NCBI GenBank assembly: GCA_009839425.1
Contig: VXPS01000399.1
Coordinates: forward strand, 1-36,325
Direction of reading: 5' to 3'
Length of the DNA stretch: 36,325 nucleotides
Origin: Chloroflexota bacterium
GTDB lineage: Bacteria; Chloroflexota; UBA11872
A model generated the notes under the pieces. It did no database searches. It was not told the DNA's origin and worked only from the letters and a program-made list of their open reading frames with translations. Numbering within the stretch: the stretch's first letter is position 1; each line of letters begins with the position of its first letter. This document shows, one piece after another, positions 23,209 to 32,014 of this stretch. Made by a program: the position numbers and the translations under genes.

Positions 23209-24234
23209 TTAGGTCGCCAGCGCCGCAGCCGCCTTGCGCGCGTTGTCCGACGTGGGGTCCCGGCGAACAATCCGCTCGAGATGGAGCCGCGCCGCCGGGT
23301 CGCCCTGGGCAGCACGCTCCACGGCCTCGGCGAATCCGCGCTCGCCGTAGCTGAGGTCACGGGGAACGGTCGCCTGGTCGCGGCCGGTCCAGTAGAACTT
23401 GAGCGCGTCGTCCGACCAATCGGCGTATACGTCGTCCCAGTCGTAGGCGTTGTCCTGCGACAGGTGGGGCGTGAGCATGTGTTCGGCGATCGGCTCGTGG
23501 ACGGATTGGTAGCGGTTGTCCAGCGAGATGCGCATGCGGTCTTCGGTGACGTTGGGCAGGGCCTTGTGGACCGTGAGGCTGTGGAACAGCAAGGCGTCGC
23601 CGATTTCGTAGTTGGTTGAGTGCCAGGGGCCTTCCTGGACCTGTTCGTCCACGACCAGCGAGCCGGCGCCCAGGGAGAAGTGGTGATCGACGACCTTTCC
23701 GACCTTGTGGGTCCCGGGTACCACGGCAAGTCCGCCTAACTCTTCCGGACAGTCGCCGACTGGGGCCCAACAGGTGTAGGTATCAAACGTGCCCTGGAAA
23801 TGGACGAAGTCCTGGTGGGCCGGCGTGGTGTGGTCGGTGTACTGGGGAAACCAGATGCGGGCGATCTTCATGGGATGGGAGAGCACCGGCGCGTCGATGA
23901 TCTTCTCCATGGTGTCCATGATCACGGGCCAGTGCCCGGACTCGTGGAATGCCTGCAGCTTGTAGACCTGGTGGTAGACGTCGGTGTATCCGACATCGCC
24001 TTCGGTGCACTGGGCCTCGATGACGGCAATGCCATCCATCGGGTCGGTGCCGGCCTGGAGCCAGCCGTGCTCCTGGAGGACCTCAGTCATAGCGCGTCGC
24101 AGCGACCGCATGTTCTCGGGGTTGAAAAGGCCCTTCAGGAAGACGTAGCCCTCGGTGTCCATCCGGGCGCGGAGTTCGGGCGGGTTGTCCAGGGCGTCGT
24201 TTGAAACTCGGAGTTCCTGCCACTCGTCAGCCAT
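23209..24234 (-). CDS. Phytanoyl-CoA dioxygenase (PhyH) family Fe(II)/2-oxoglutarate oxygenase
   Basis: A 341-residue double-stranded beta-helix oxygenase. The iron triad is visible as H140-x-D142 in AHQDF and distal His223 in TVHKALPN, with a 2-oxoglutarate-binding Arg at about 235 in RMRISLDNRY. The core fits PhyH proteins such as ectoine hydroxylase, phytanoyl-CoA hydroxylase and many small-molecule hydroxylases. The C-terminal 70 residues, rich in Ala and Arg, are an extra helical tail. It converges on the SpoIID gene and diverges from the M19 gene. Its place beside amine- and sugar-oxidising genes suggests a catabolic hydroxylation or oxidative demethylation; the substrate is unknown. 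Confidence 0.88.
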   Translation of the reverse strand: MADEWQELRVSNDALDNPPELRARMDTEGYVFLKGLFNPENMRSLRRAMTEVLQEHGWLQAGTDPMDGIAVIEAQCTEGDVGYTDVYHQVYKLQAFHESGHWPVIMDTMEKIIDAPVLSHPMKIARIWFPQYTDHTTPAHQDFVHFQGTFDTYTCWAPVGDCPEELGGLAVVPGTHKVGKVVDHHFSLGAGSLVVDEQVQEGPWHSTNYEIGDALLFHSLTVHKALPNVTEDRMRISLDNRYQSVHEPIAEHMLTPHLSQDNAYDWDDVYADWSDDALKFYWTGRDQATVPRDLSYGERGFAEAVERAAQGDPAARLHLERIVRRDPTSDNARKAAAALAT

Positions 24235-24383
24235 ATCGGGCCTACCTTCGCGTCGGCGTTCGTCTCACCTTTTCAAGTACGAAGCTTACTCGAAAGCCAA
24301 TCCGCAGGGGTGGTCGCATGCCAGCGCGGGTTATGCTCGCGGGCGCAGGACGAAGCCCCAGGCCCGGACGGGCGGAGGCGGCA

Positions 24384-25403
24384 ATGACGACTGAGCAGTT
24401 GGTTCCCAGCGCGGCGGCTCGACGCCTATTCGATTCGGCCGTGGTGGTTGACGGCCTCGATACCAGCAACTGGGGCGCGGAGCAGATCTTTCGTGAACTG
24501 CGGGATGGCGGGGTCACGGCCTGCAATGCCACGTCAGCCATCTGGCACAACTTCCAGGAGACCCTGGACAACATCACGACCTGGCTGCACTGGTTTGAGG
24601 AGTTCAGCGAGTACATCAGGCCGATTCACTCGGTGGCCGACATTCACGCTGCCAAGGCGGAGGGACGCACCGGGATCATCCTGGGGTGGCAGAACGCGAC
24701 GCCGGTGGAGAGCGACGTCCGGCGTTTCCGGCTCTTTCACGCGCTGGGCGTGCGGATTGTCCAGCTCACCTATAACGAGCGAAACCTGTTCGGGAATGGA
24801 TGCTGGGAGCGCACGGACGAAGGCGTGAGCGTCCTTGGCCTGGCCGCGATCCGCGAGATGAACAAGCTCGGGATCCTGATCGACCTCTCACACGTGGGCG
24901 ACCGCACGGTGCTGGACACCATCGAGCACTCGGAGCAGCCGGTGGCCTTTACCCACGCCAACGCGCGTTCGCAGACGGACTATCCGCGCAACAAGACTGA
25001 TGAGGCCATTCGCGCCCTCACGGCCAAAGGCGGCGTGGTGGGCGCCAACGCCTTCCCCAACCACCACCGGCACGGCTATGACTCAACGCTGGACGACTAC
25101 CTGGACGCCGTGGACTACCTGGTCGACATGGTCGGTCCGGATCAGGTCGCGATTGGAACAGACTTCTGCATGGGTCAAACCCGCGAGTGGTTCGCCTGGA
25201 TCGGCGCCTCGCATGGCCACGAGCCGTTTCTGTCGTCGGGCGAGGTCCCCCAGCCATTCCGGCTCCTGCATGGCTTTGCCGGGCCGCTGGAGTTCGTGAA
25301 CGTGGCGGAGGGGCTGCTGCGGCGGGGTTACGGGGAAGACGACGCTCGCAAGATCCTGGGCGGCAACTGGCTGCGGCTGTTCGGCGAGGTGTGGCGCGAC
25401 TGA
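24384..25403 (+). CDS. Membrane dipeptidase-like protein (peptidase M19 fold) with altered metal ligands
   Basis: A 339-residue TIM-barrel protein of the renal-dipeptidase family, started at ATG 24384 behind a GGAGG sequence. It keeps His170 (DLSHVGD), His191 (THANARS) and Asp260 (GTDF), the downstream metal ligands. The first ligand pair, normally HxD in DGHND, reads D23-G-L-D-T27, and the bridging Glu is Gln103 in LGWQNAT. One metal site should therefore be lost or different, so dipeptide hydrolysis is uncertain. M19 relatives with changed ligands may act on other amides. It has no signal peptide and is probably cytoplasmic. It ends 18 bases from the convergent oxidase gene. Confidence 0.8.
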   Translation: MTTEQLVPSAAARRLFDSAVVVDGLDTSNWGAEQIFRELRDGGVTACNATSAIWHNFQETLDNITTWLHWFEEFSEYIRPIHSVADIHAAKAEGRTGIILGWQNATPVESDVRRFRLFHALGVRIVQLTYNERNLFGNGCWERTDEGVSVLGLAAIREMNKLGILIDLSHVGDRTVLDTIEHSEQPVAFTHANARSQTDYPRNKTDEAIRALTAKGGVVGANAFPNHHRHGYDSTLDDYLDAVDYLVDMVGPDQVAIGTDFCMGQTREWFAWIGASHGHEPFLSSGEVPQPFRLLHGFAGPLEFVNVAEGLLRRGYGEDDARKILGGNWLRLFGEVWRD

Positions 25404-25421
25404 TCGCCAGCAGCTCGTCGC

Positions 25422-26564
25422 CTACCAGTGCTGGCTTACGGCCGATGTCTCGCGGCTTAGCCGGAAGCGGTCCAGGTCCCAGGACGTGGCGCCGCGGGTG
25501 GCCAGGTCGGCCATGATCTGGCCGATCAGGATGCCGAACTTGAACCCGTGGCCCGAGAACCCGGCCGCTACCAGGGCGTTGTCGAGGTTCGGTACACGGT
25601 CGATGATGAAATCCGAGTCGGGGGTCATCGAGTAGGTGCAGGTCTTGCTGTAGACGATTTCGGCGTCGCGAAGTCCCGGCAGGTGGCGGGCCAGGAAGTC
25701 CCGTAGCTTGGCCAGGGCGACGGGGTCCTCGTGCTCACGGTCGCGGTCGGGATCGAACGGCTCGCCGATCATGTCGTCGGCGACCTTGACGCAGCCGCGC
25801 CAATGCACGGGGAATCCGTAGAACTGGGTGTCCATGACGGAGAACGGCGTCAGTCGCGGGTACTCGTACGCCGCTGGATCTCCTGGTTTCAAGTAGTGCA
25901 GGCGCGCGGCGGTTGGTTGCACGCGGACGGGAAGATTCGGGAGCAGGCGAGCGGTCCAGGGGCCGGCCGTGATTACGAACGCTTCGCCTTCGAAGGCGCG
26001 TCCGCCGGCAGTCGCCACGGACGTGACGCGCCCACCGGACTCGCTGAGCTCGACGACTTCAGCGCCCGTGAATACATCCGCGCCCTGTTCGGCCGCGGCG
26101 TCGGCCAGCGCGCGCGTTGCCGGTCCCGCGGCTATGTAACCGCCAACGCCCTCCATGATGTAGCCGGAGTCCACGTTGGCGAACTGCGGAAACTCTCGCC
26201 GAACGTCGTTGGCGTCCAGCCAGCGCGGCTGATAGCCCAGGTCGCACAGACCCTGGTAGCCGTCGAGCAGCGGTTCGAAGTCCGGCCGGGTTTGCAGGGT
26301 GAGCGTTCCGGTTTCCCGGTAAAAGTCGGTGCCTGACTGGCGGTCGAACTCCTTCCACAGCTCCACGGCCCCGGCCACCATCCGGGTATAGGCGGCCTGG
26401 CCGCGGTACTGGTACCTGATGGTGCGGGACTCGTCGGCGGACGACGCCCGGACATGGGCGGGGCTGAACTGTTCGAGCAGGGCCACGCGTTTGCCGGCCC
26501 GGCTCAGCCAATAGGCGGTGGCGCTGCCCATGACGCCGGCGCCGACGACGACTACGTCATACAT
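25422..26564 (-). CDS. FAD-dependent amine oxidase of the monomeric sarcosine oxidase / N-methyltryptophan oxidase type
   Basis: A 380-residue flavoprotein. The dinucleotide loop GAGVMG lies at 8-13 and ends with Glu31 for ribose binding. Cys309 in CTYSMTPDSDFIID matches the Cys that covalently holds FAD in MSOX and SolA. The GFSGHGFKFG block closes the active site. Members oxidise N-methyl amino acids or other secondary amines to release formaldehyde and peroxide, or act on pipecolate or fructosyl-amino acids. It is the last gene in the minus-strand run with three Gfo/Idh/MocA genes and a lipoprotein, so it probably helps degrade the same compound. Confidence 0.88.
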   Translation of the reverse strand: MYDVVVVGAGVMGSATAYWLSRAGKRVALLEQFSPAHVRASSADESRTIRYQYRGQAAYTRMVAGAVELWKEFDRQSGTDFYRETGTLTLQTRPDFEPLLDGYQGLCDLGYQPRWLDANDVRREFPQFANVDSGYIMEGVGGYIAAGPATRALADAAAEQGADVFTGAEVVELSESGGRVTSVATAGGRAFEGEAFVITAGPWTARLLPNLPVRVQPTAARLHYLKPGDPAAYEYPRLTPFSVMDTQFYGFPVHWRGCVKVADDMIGEPFDPDRDREHEDPVALAKLRDFLARHLPGLRDAEIVYSKTCTYSMTPDSDFIIDRVPNLDNALVAAGFSGHGFKFGILIGQIMADLATRGATSWDLDRFRLSRETSAVSQHW

Positions 26565-26635
26565 GACTGCGATCTGCTTTCGGCGTGTCCGCGAGTCCCC
26601 ATGCTAAGCGGCTTTGACCGCGACGAACCACTGCG

Positions 26636-27052
26636 TCAGGGCAACTTCTCGAACTCGGCCATGAGGTCAGGCTCATAGCGCAGCGCGCCGAACGGACCCG
26701 GGCACTCGCGCTGCATAGCCTCGGACAACTCCGACTGTCGCATGCCCTCGTTTTGAGCAAACTGCAGCGCCCCGAGGAAGAAGGCCGGTTCGCCGACGAG
26801 CAGGGTGTTTTCGAGCGCGTCGCAGACGCGCAGCGCGGCGTCCCAGCGCCTGGCCTCGAGCGCGTCAAGCGGCGTGGGTTCGGGCGTGGCCTCCGGCGGT
26901 GGTTCAGCGGTGAGCGTGGGCTGAAATTCAGGAGTGGGCGTAGGTTGGGCATCGGGCTTGTCAGCTCCGCACGCGGCGAGCAGCAGCACGAGGATGGCGG
27001 CGAGCGCGACAAGAACTCGGAGGCCAGGTACCCGGTCAGCGCGACGAGGCAC
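26636..27052 (-). CDS. Small predicted lipoprotein
   Basis: A 138-residue product with a lipoprotein signal: basic start, hydrophobic core VLVALAAILVLLL and lipobox LAAC with Cys28. A Pro/Thr/Glu-rich linker (about 34-62) leads to a small helical domain with two more Cys (about 76 and 116) that could form a disulphide. I do not recognise the domain. The start is GTG 27052. It lies between the oxidase gene (71 bases away) and the Gfo/Idh/MocA gene (47 bases away) on the same strand, so it is probably part of that operon and exposed on the cell surface. Confidence 0.7.
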   Translation of the reverse strand: MPRRADRVPGLRVLVALAAILVLLLAACGADKPDAQPTPTPEFQPTLTAEPPPEATPEPTPLDALEARRWDAALRVCDALENTLLVGEPAFFLGALQFAQNEGMRQSELSEAMQRECPGPFGALRYEPDLMAEFEKLP

Positions 27053-27099
27053 GCTTCCCGGCCAGGCTGCACGTTGCGGGGCGAGTCCCTCGCGCTTGC

Positions 27100-28167
27100 T
27101 CAGGCGTCCGTGATCGGCAGCTGAACGCGAACGTTACCGCTGGCCTGTGATTGGAGCGCAGCCAGCAGGACTTCCAGCGCCTGCCTGGCCTGCCGACCGT
27201 CGCAGCTGGGCTCGCCGCCGTCGCGGATCAGGCCAACGAGCTCCGTGACCAGACCGGCGATGTGGCCCTGGGTGTAGTGCGTCGGTGTCAGTTCCCGGCC
27301 GCGCAGACCTTCCTCGGGATCGTCGTAGAGCACGGCGTAGTCATTCGTGAGATGAATGCGGCCCTCGGTGCCCCAGATATCGAAGGGACCGATGTAGCGT
27401 CCCGGCATGGTCTTGCAGGCGTTCCAAAATGCGCGGACGTCGTTGTCATACTCGATCATGATGCTTAGCGCGGGGTCGGTGTCCGGGTCGTGTCCGCCGT
27501 CGCTGGCGTAGCGCGGGCCGTAATCCTCGAAGCCCTTCTCGGCCACCGCGTAGACAGCGGTCGGATTGCCGGTCGAAAACCAGTTGATGGTGTCGCAGAC
27601 GTGCGTGCCGTTGCGGAACAACATGGCGCGGGGACCGCCCTGGTTGCACATGACTCGAACTACGTCGCCGATGGCGCCGTCGTCGATCAGCTTGCCGACA
27701 TCGGCCCAGGGGAACCACCAGCGGTAGACGTGGTCGATCAGCATGGGAATGCCCGCCTTTTCGACGGCCTCGATCATGCGGTCAGCGTCGGCCAGGGTGG
27801 TCGCGATCGGCTTTTCGCAGACGATGCCCTTGACTCCGGCCTCGGCCGCATCGATCACGATCTGGGTGTGCACGTGGTCGCTGGTGACCACGCTGATCAG
27901 GTCCAGGTTTTCCCGGTCCAGCATTTCGCGGTAGTCAATGTACGAGTTGACTTCGGAGACGTGGGAGCGCCAATTGACGTCGAACTCGTCGATTGCCTCC
28001 TGCCGAAGATCGCAGACCGCCACCAGTTCTGTGTCCTCCACGAAGTGGTACGCGGAGGCGTGCGAGTGCGGCATGGAGATGCCCCAGCCGTGCTTCGGGG
28101 CCGGAATCGGCGGACGTGCGCCAATACCCGTCAGCCCCACAACGCCGGCTCTCAGTGTGCTGCCCAT
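27100..28167 (-). CDS. Gfo/Idh/MocA-family oxidoreductase, third of three
   Basis: A 355-residue NAD(P)-dependent dehydrogenase: N-terminal Rossmann domain (about 1-140), then the alpha/beta substrate domain. The catalytic Lys is in the CEKP motif (118-120). The cofactor loop region is unusual: between VVGLTGIG and the helix there is an insert (about residues 17-33, Pro- and His-rich). Family members oxidise or reduce sugars, inositols, amino sugars or biliverdin. It follows the second Gfo gene by 33 bases. The three copies in this run are too different to be a recent duplication. Confidence 0.87.
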   Translation of the reverse strand: MGSTLRAGVVGLTGIGARPPIPAPKHGWGISMPHSHASAYHFVEDTELVAVCDLRQEAIDEFDVNWRSHVSEVNSYIDYREMLDRENLDLISVVTSDHVHTQIVIDAAEAGVKGIVCEKPIATTLADADRMIEAVEKAGIPMLIDHVYRWWFPWADVGKLIDDGAIGDVVRVMCNQGGPRAMLFRNGTHVCDTINWFSTGNPTAVYAVAEKGFEDYGPRYASDGGHDPDTDPALSIMIEYDNDVRAFWNACKTMPGRYIGPFDIWGTEGRIHLTNDYAVLYDDPEEGLRGRELTPTHYTQGHIAGLVTELVGLIRDGGEPSCDGRQARQALEVLLAALQSQASGNVRVQLPITDA

Positions 28168-28200
28168 CAGATCCTCCCTCGTTGTGCCAGTGGCCCCGGC

Positions 28201-29232
28201 TTACAACTCCACCGCGATTCGCTCGGAGCTCGAGCGGATGATGGCGTCCAGGACACCAATCGTCACTAGATTGTTGCGCCCCGAGCACGGATTGTCCTGG
28301 CCTTCCATGACGTGCGACCAGAAACCGTTCCATATTTCCTTTTCGATATCGGCCCAACGGCCGCTGCGCTCGGCCTTTCCGATGGGGAAGACTTCTGAGC
28401 GGGGATAGCGCTCCAGGGGCTGTCGCGGCGTGATCTTGAGGTCGAAGTCCGTGTTATTCATGCTCAAGCCATGCAGCTTGACTGCGGCCTCGGAGAACTC
28501 AAGCCGGAGGTACATCTCATAGGCCTGGGCGTCGGAGGTGGCCGTGTAGCTGATGATCACCGGGCCATCAAAGGTGATGATGGCGCAGACGTGCGGCTCG
28601 GCCGTCCAGTTGCTGTTCGCCGGGATGGCGTTCACGCCCCAAACGCGGCGCGGCGGCCGCTGGACCAGCGACAGCAATGAGTCGACCTGGTGCGAACCCT
28701 GGTGCCAAAGATGCATCGGCGGGTCGCCGTTCTCGAAAGGGCGCCCGCGGGCGTTGTGGTGAACCATGGTGATGGCGCCCAACTCGCCGTAGCGCCTGTC
28801 GGCGATCATCTCGCGCAGCAGCGGATAGGGGTGAAAAAGGCGGTCGTTCTGGGTGACGACCACGCGCACGTCGTTGGCCTCGGCAGCAGCGACGACGCGT
28901 TCGGCCTGTTCCAGGCTGCACGTAAAGGGCTTCTCGACGATCACGTGCTTACCGGCGGCGATGGCCTCTTCCATAACGGACGTATGGAGATGGCCGGGGG
29001 TAAAGACGCCAACGGCATCGCATGGCGTCGCCGCCATGGCCTGGGTCAGGGTCTCGAAGCAGGCCGAGTCCGGCAGGCCGGTGATTCCGAGGGCGCCTTT
29101 GAACGCCTCCGGAAGGATATCGACGAGTCCGACGGCCTTGAATTTATCCGGTAGCGCCATCTGAGCACGCAGATGCTGTTGCGCACGAATGCCCAATCCA
29201 ACCGAAATGACTCGCAGCGGGGCCGCGCTCAT
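28201..29232 (-). CDS. Gfo/Idh/MocA-family oxidoreductase, second of three
   Basis: A 343-residue member with the Rossmann loop VGLGIRAQQH (11-20), a VEKPF motif holding the catalytic Lys (100-102) and an HQGSHQVD segment near the middle that resembles the conserved His/Asp pair seen in inositol- and sugar-dehydrogenase relatives. It lies 69 bases after the first Gfo gene and 33 before the third, on the same strand. The C terminus has normal length. Substrate and reaction direction cannot be inferred. Confidence 0.88.
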   Translation of the reverse strand: MSAAPLRVISVGLGIRAQQHLRAQMALPDKFKAVGLVDILPEAFKGALGITGLPDSACFETLTQAMAATPCDAVGVFTPGHLHTSVMEEAIAAGKHVIVEKPFTCSLEQAERVVAAAEANDVRVVVTQNDRLFHPYPLLREMIADRRYGELGAITMVHHNARGRPFENGDPPMHLWHQGSHQVDSLLSLVQRPPRRVWGVNAIPANSNWTAEPHVCAIITFDGPVIISYTATSDAQAYEMYLRLEFSEAAVKLHGLSMNNTDFDLKITPRQPLERYPRSEVFPIGKAERSGRWADIEKEIWNGFWSHVMEGQDNPCSGRNNLVTIGVLDAIIRSSSERIAVEL

Positions 29233-29301
29233 GGCTGTCGCCCCGGTTGGGTCTCCGTGGGCCGCGCCGGGACTGCGATCACGAGCGCCTGCCTGCGAGG
29301 C

Positions 29302-30408
29302 CTATACCTCCGGGATCGAGACTGCAAGCATCTGACCTGAATCGGACGACGCGTAGGCGGCGGTCGTAACTTCGTTCACCCACATGCCGGCTTCCGGCTC
29401 GATGGGCGGCGGACCTTCGTCCAGGCAGGCGCGGAAGAATTCGCCGGTCAGGACGCGGTAGGGATTGTTCAGGGCGCCGGCCTTGTCGAACGTCCAGGAC
29501 TTAAGTGGCGCGCTGGCCTGCGAGCCACTGTAGGAAGCCCACTGCATGGGTTCCTGGTTGGCTTCGCCGTTCGGGTTGAACTTCAGCCAGCCGTCGCGTC
29601 CCCAGATGATGAGCCCGTTATGCCGGGACGAGCCGTACTCGGCGCTGCTGGTGTAGTAGCCGGAGTTCAGGTTGCCGACCATGCCATTCTGGAACTCCAG
29701 GTTCACGACCGCGGCGTCCTCGACCGTGATCGCCTCCCCGCCGACGTTACGGCAGAACGCGCTGACCGACTTGAAGTCGGACCCGGCAATATGCCGAATC
29801 AGGTCAAGGTAATGGCAGCCGAGAATCGTCAGATGTCCGCCGCCGCCCAACTCCTTTGAGAAGAACCATCCGCCAGCGGCGACGTCGTATTGCGGGCGGG
29901 CCGCAGGGTTCTGAATCGTGCGCTCCTGGTCGGCAACGAACCAGGCCTGGAACGACAGCAGGTCGCCAAGAAAGCCCTCCGCGATCAGACGCCGCGCTTC
30001 CTGGACGATGGGGTAGGCGCGTGAGATATAGGCGATGGAGAGGTGGAGATTCCGGCTCTTCGCCAACCGGTAGATTGCCCGGTAGTCGTCAATATCCACG
30101 TAGCCCGGCTTTTCGTGGAACACGTGCGCGCCCGCATCCAACGCCTGGGTGATGACCGGCGGCATGCGCCAGGGCTCCATGGTCACGAGGGCGACCTGTG
30201 GCTTGAAGTCGCGGTACAGCGCGTCCAAATCGGTGTACGTGGCGGTCACCTTGCCGGCGCTACCCTCGCTGACTTCGTCGAACGTTCCGCCGGTGACATC
30301 GCCAACCGCGACCTCGCCGACCTCATCGTTGTGGAGTGCGTCGATGAGTGCGCCCAGATGCCAGGCGGTCGGTTCGGTAATCACCGCAACTCGCAGTTTG
30401 TCGCTCAT
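29302..30408 (-). CDS. Gfo/Idh/MocA-family oxidoreductase, first of three
   Basis: A 368-residue member with HEKPGY (98-103) as the catalytic Lys motif. Its N-terminal loop (VAVITEPTAWHLGA) lacks the usual GxGxxG spacing, so cofactor binding may differ. A GGGGHLTILGCHYLDLI segment supplies the conserved His/Asp region. It heads the five-gene minus-strand run (three Gfo genes, lipoprotein, amine oxidase) and is divergent from the propeller array. The family call is firm; the function is open. Confidence 0.87.
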   Translation of the reverse strand: MSDKLRVAVITEPTAWHLGALIDALHNDEVGEVAVGDVTGGTFDEVSEGSAGKVTATYTDLDALYRDFKPQVALVTMEPWRMPPVITQALDAGAHVFHEKPGYVDIDDYRAIYRLAKSRNLHLSIAYISRAYPIVQEARRLIAEGFLGDLLSFQAWFVADQERTIQNPAARPQYDVAAGGWFFSKELGGGGHLTILGCHYLDLIRHIAGSDFKSVSAFCRNVGGEAITVEDAAVVNLEFQNGMVGNLNSGYYTSSAEYGSSRHNGLIIWGRDGWLKFNPNGEANQEPMQWASYSGSQASAPLKSWTFDKAGALNNPYRVLTGEFFRACLDEGPPPIEPEAGMWVNEVTTAAYASSDSGQMLAVSIPEV

Positions 30409-30746
30409 GGAGCGGGTGCCTCTGTGACTGCGGCTTGGTTGCCGCGTGGATGGCGGGATTCTGCCTTGCGCGACTCCTAAAGGCCAGTGTCGGGCTTGGC
30501 AGAGTGTTCATGGAATCCTCAAAGATGCCGCTTGTGGGTTTCCGTTGGAATCGCGCTCGGCGCTATACTTCCTGAAGCTGTGAATTCGCGACATCAGTAG
30601 CGTGGGTTCAGGCGCATGCATGCACGAATAATCGGCGCGCGACGCGCGATGCCGCCGACCCGAGTCTTCGGGCTGGCGCCGGAAGGTTGCGCCGCCCTGC
30701 TATGTCTTCGGACCGGCAGTGGCCCGGCCGTGAAAGGACCGAGACG
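30409..30746. promoter_or_regulatory. Divergent intergenic region between the Gfo run and the propeller array
   Basis: These 338 bases hold no gene. A TATACT box lies at 30564-30569 on the plus strand but has no clear -35. A short CCCGA/TCGGG hairpin is at 30659-30672. The last 20 or so bases before the first propeller gene (ending in AAAGGA, 8 bases from the ATG) are repeated before the other two copies. Confidence 0.35.
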
Positions 30747-31949
30747 ATGAACACCCCACAGCTCCCGCGACGACGACTGTTGGCTGGCATGGGCGGCCTG
30801 GGGGTGGTCCTGCTGGCCGCCGCCTGCGGCGAGGGCGGGCCGGAGGCTGCGCCCCGCGGCGACGCGGGTGAAGGCGCCGAGGTTCCAGTCGGCGACGCCG
30901 GCGAAATCCTGGTCTTTAGCAACAGCTCCCCCCACGTCACCGCCATCGACATCCTCACCGAGGAAGTCACCCGCACCGGCGACCTCGACGGGCTCGTGAC
31001 CTGGGCCTGGAACGACGACAACAACTTTTTCGATGGCCGCCACCTCTGGCTCGGCACGCTCAACGCCGGCAGCGCCGAACTGATCACCCTCGACGTCGAC
31101 ACCCTCACCGTCACCAATCGCGTCCCCCTCGGCAGCGAGGCCGAGGGCGTCTTCCTCGGCAAGGCCCGCCAGGACGGCACCCTTCTCGTCAGCAAGATGG
31201 GCGCCGGCGAGGTCCTCACCGTCAACACGTCTACCCACGAGGTCACCAACACCTTCAGCGACGTGCCGCTCCACGGCGGCGTCCTCGCCGACGCCGACCT
31301 CAGCATTGACGCGGAAGGCGTCGAGCGGTTCGTCTATCCCACCGGCGAAGGCGACCGCGTCGTCAGCCTCGACCCCTCGAGCGGCGCCGTGCTCGCCACC
31401 GCCGAATCCAAGAAGGGCGGGAATCCCACCAGACTCACCGCCTCGCCCGACGGCTCCATCTGGGTGCAGGAGTCCGGCAAGCACACCGTGGCGGTCTACG
31501 AGCCTTCCGCACTCGAACTGGTCAAGCGTTTTCAGACCGGCACGGAGCCGATCCTCGGGACGTTCACCTACGACGGCAGCTATGCCTACACCGGCCACGC
31601 CGACGACAACTTCGTGCAGGTCGTCGACACCGCCCAATTGCGCGCCCTCGCCCACATCCGGGTCGGCCTCACTCCACAGATGGTGGCCGTGCGCCCGGAC
31701 TTCAGCCGGATCTACGCGATGCTGACCGACGACCAGGCCGTGGCCGTGGTGTACCAGCAGGATTGGGAAGTCAACAGTTCCACCATCACCTCGACCAAGG
31801 AGAACACCATTGCGTTAGAGTCCCCGCCGGTGGGCATGTTTCTGCGCATGACATCCGTCGGTGGCCGACTGCGAGACTCCGCGGAACGTGCTGAAGCCTG
31901 CAGGATTTCGTATGCCTGCGGCACACAAAACCTGGGTACCAAGCGCTAG
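30747..31949 (+). CDS. Tat-type lipoprotein with YncE/YVTN-like beta-propeller, copy 1
   Basis: A 400-residue secreted lipoprotein. Residues 1-27 form a signal with consecutive arginines (LPRRRLLAGMGG) and a lipobox LAAAC ending at Cys27, so Tat export plus lipid anchoring is likely. Residues 45-360 contain repeated four-strand blades of the surface-antigen/YncE type, with phrases such as GEILVFSN, ELITLDVDTL, HTVAVYEPS and FVQVVDTA. The tail has two Cys and ends GTKR. ATG 30747 follows an AAAGGA site by 8 bases. No enzyme active site is recognised; a scaffold, binding or cofactor-holding role is possible. It is the first of three near-identical tandem genes. Confidence 0.85.
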   Translation: MNTPQLPRRRLLAGMGGLGVVLLAAACGEGGPEAAPRGDAGEGAEVPVGDAGEILVFSNSSPHVTAIDILTEEVTRTGDLDGLVTWAWNDDNNFFDGRHLWLGTLNAGSAELITLDVDTLTVTNRVPLGSEAEGVFLGKARQDGTLLVSKMGAGEVLTVNTSTHEVTNTFSDVPLHGGVLADADLSIDAEGVERFVYPTGEGDRVVSLDPSSGAVLATAESKKGGNPTRLTASPDGSIWVQESGKHTVAVYEPSALELVKRFQTGTEPILGTFTYDGSYAYTGHADDNFVQVVDTAQLRALAHIRVGLTPQMVAVRPDFSRIYAMLTDDQAVAVVYQQDWEVNSSTITSTKENTIALESPPVGMFLRMTSVGGRLRDSAERAEACRISYACGTQNLGTKR

Positions 31950-31961
31950 CCCCGCCCGGCC

Positions 31962-31982
31962 GGCCTGCGCCGCCGGCAGGCC
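31962..31982. other. Stem-loop between propeller copies 1 and 2
   Basis: GGCCTGC (31962-31968), a 7-base loop and GCAGGCC (31976-31982). There is no T-run after it, so full termination is unlikely. It could slow transcription or protect an mRNA end within the array. Confidence 0.35.
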
Positions 31983-32014
31983 ATTGGCAGCCCGGCTGTG
32001 AAAGGACCGAGGCA

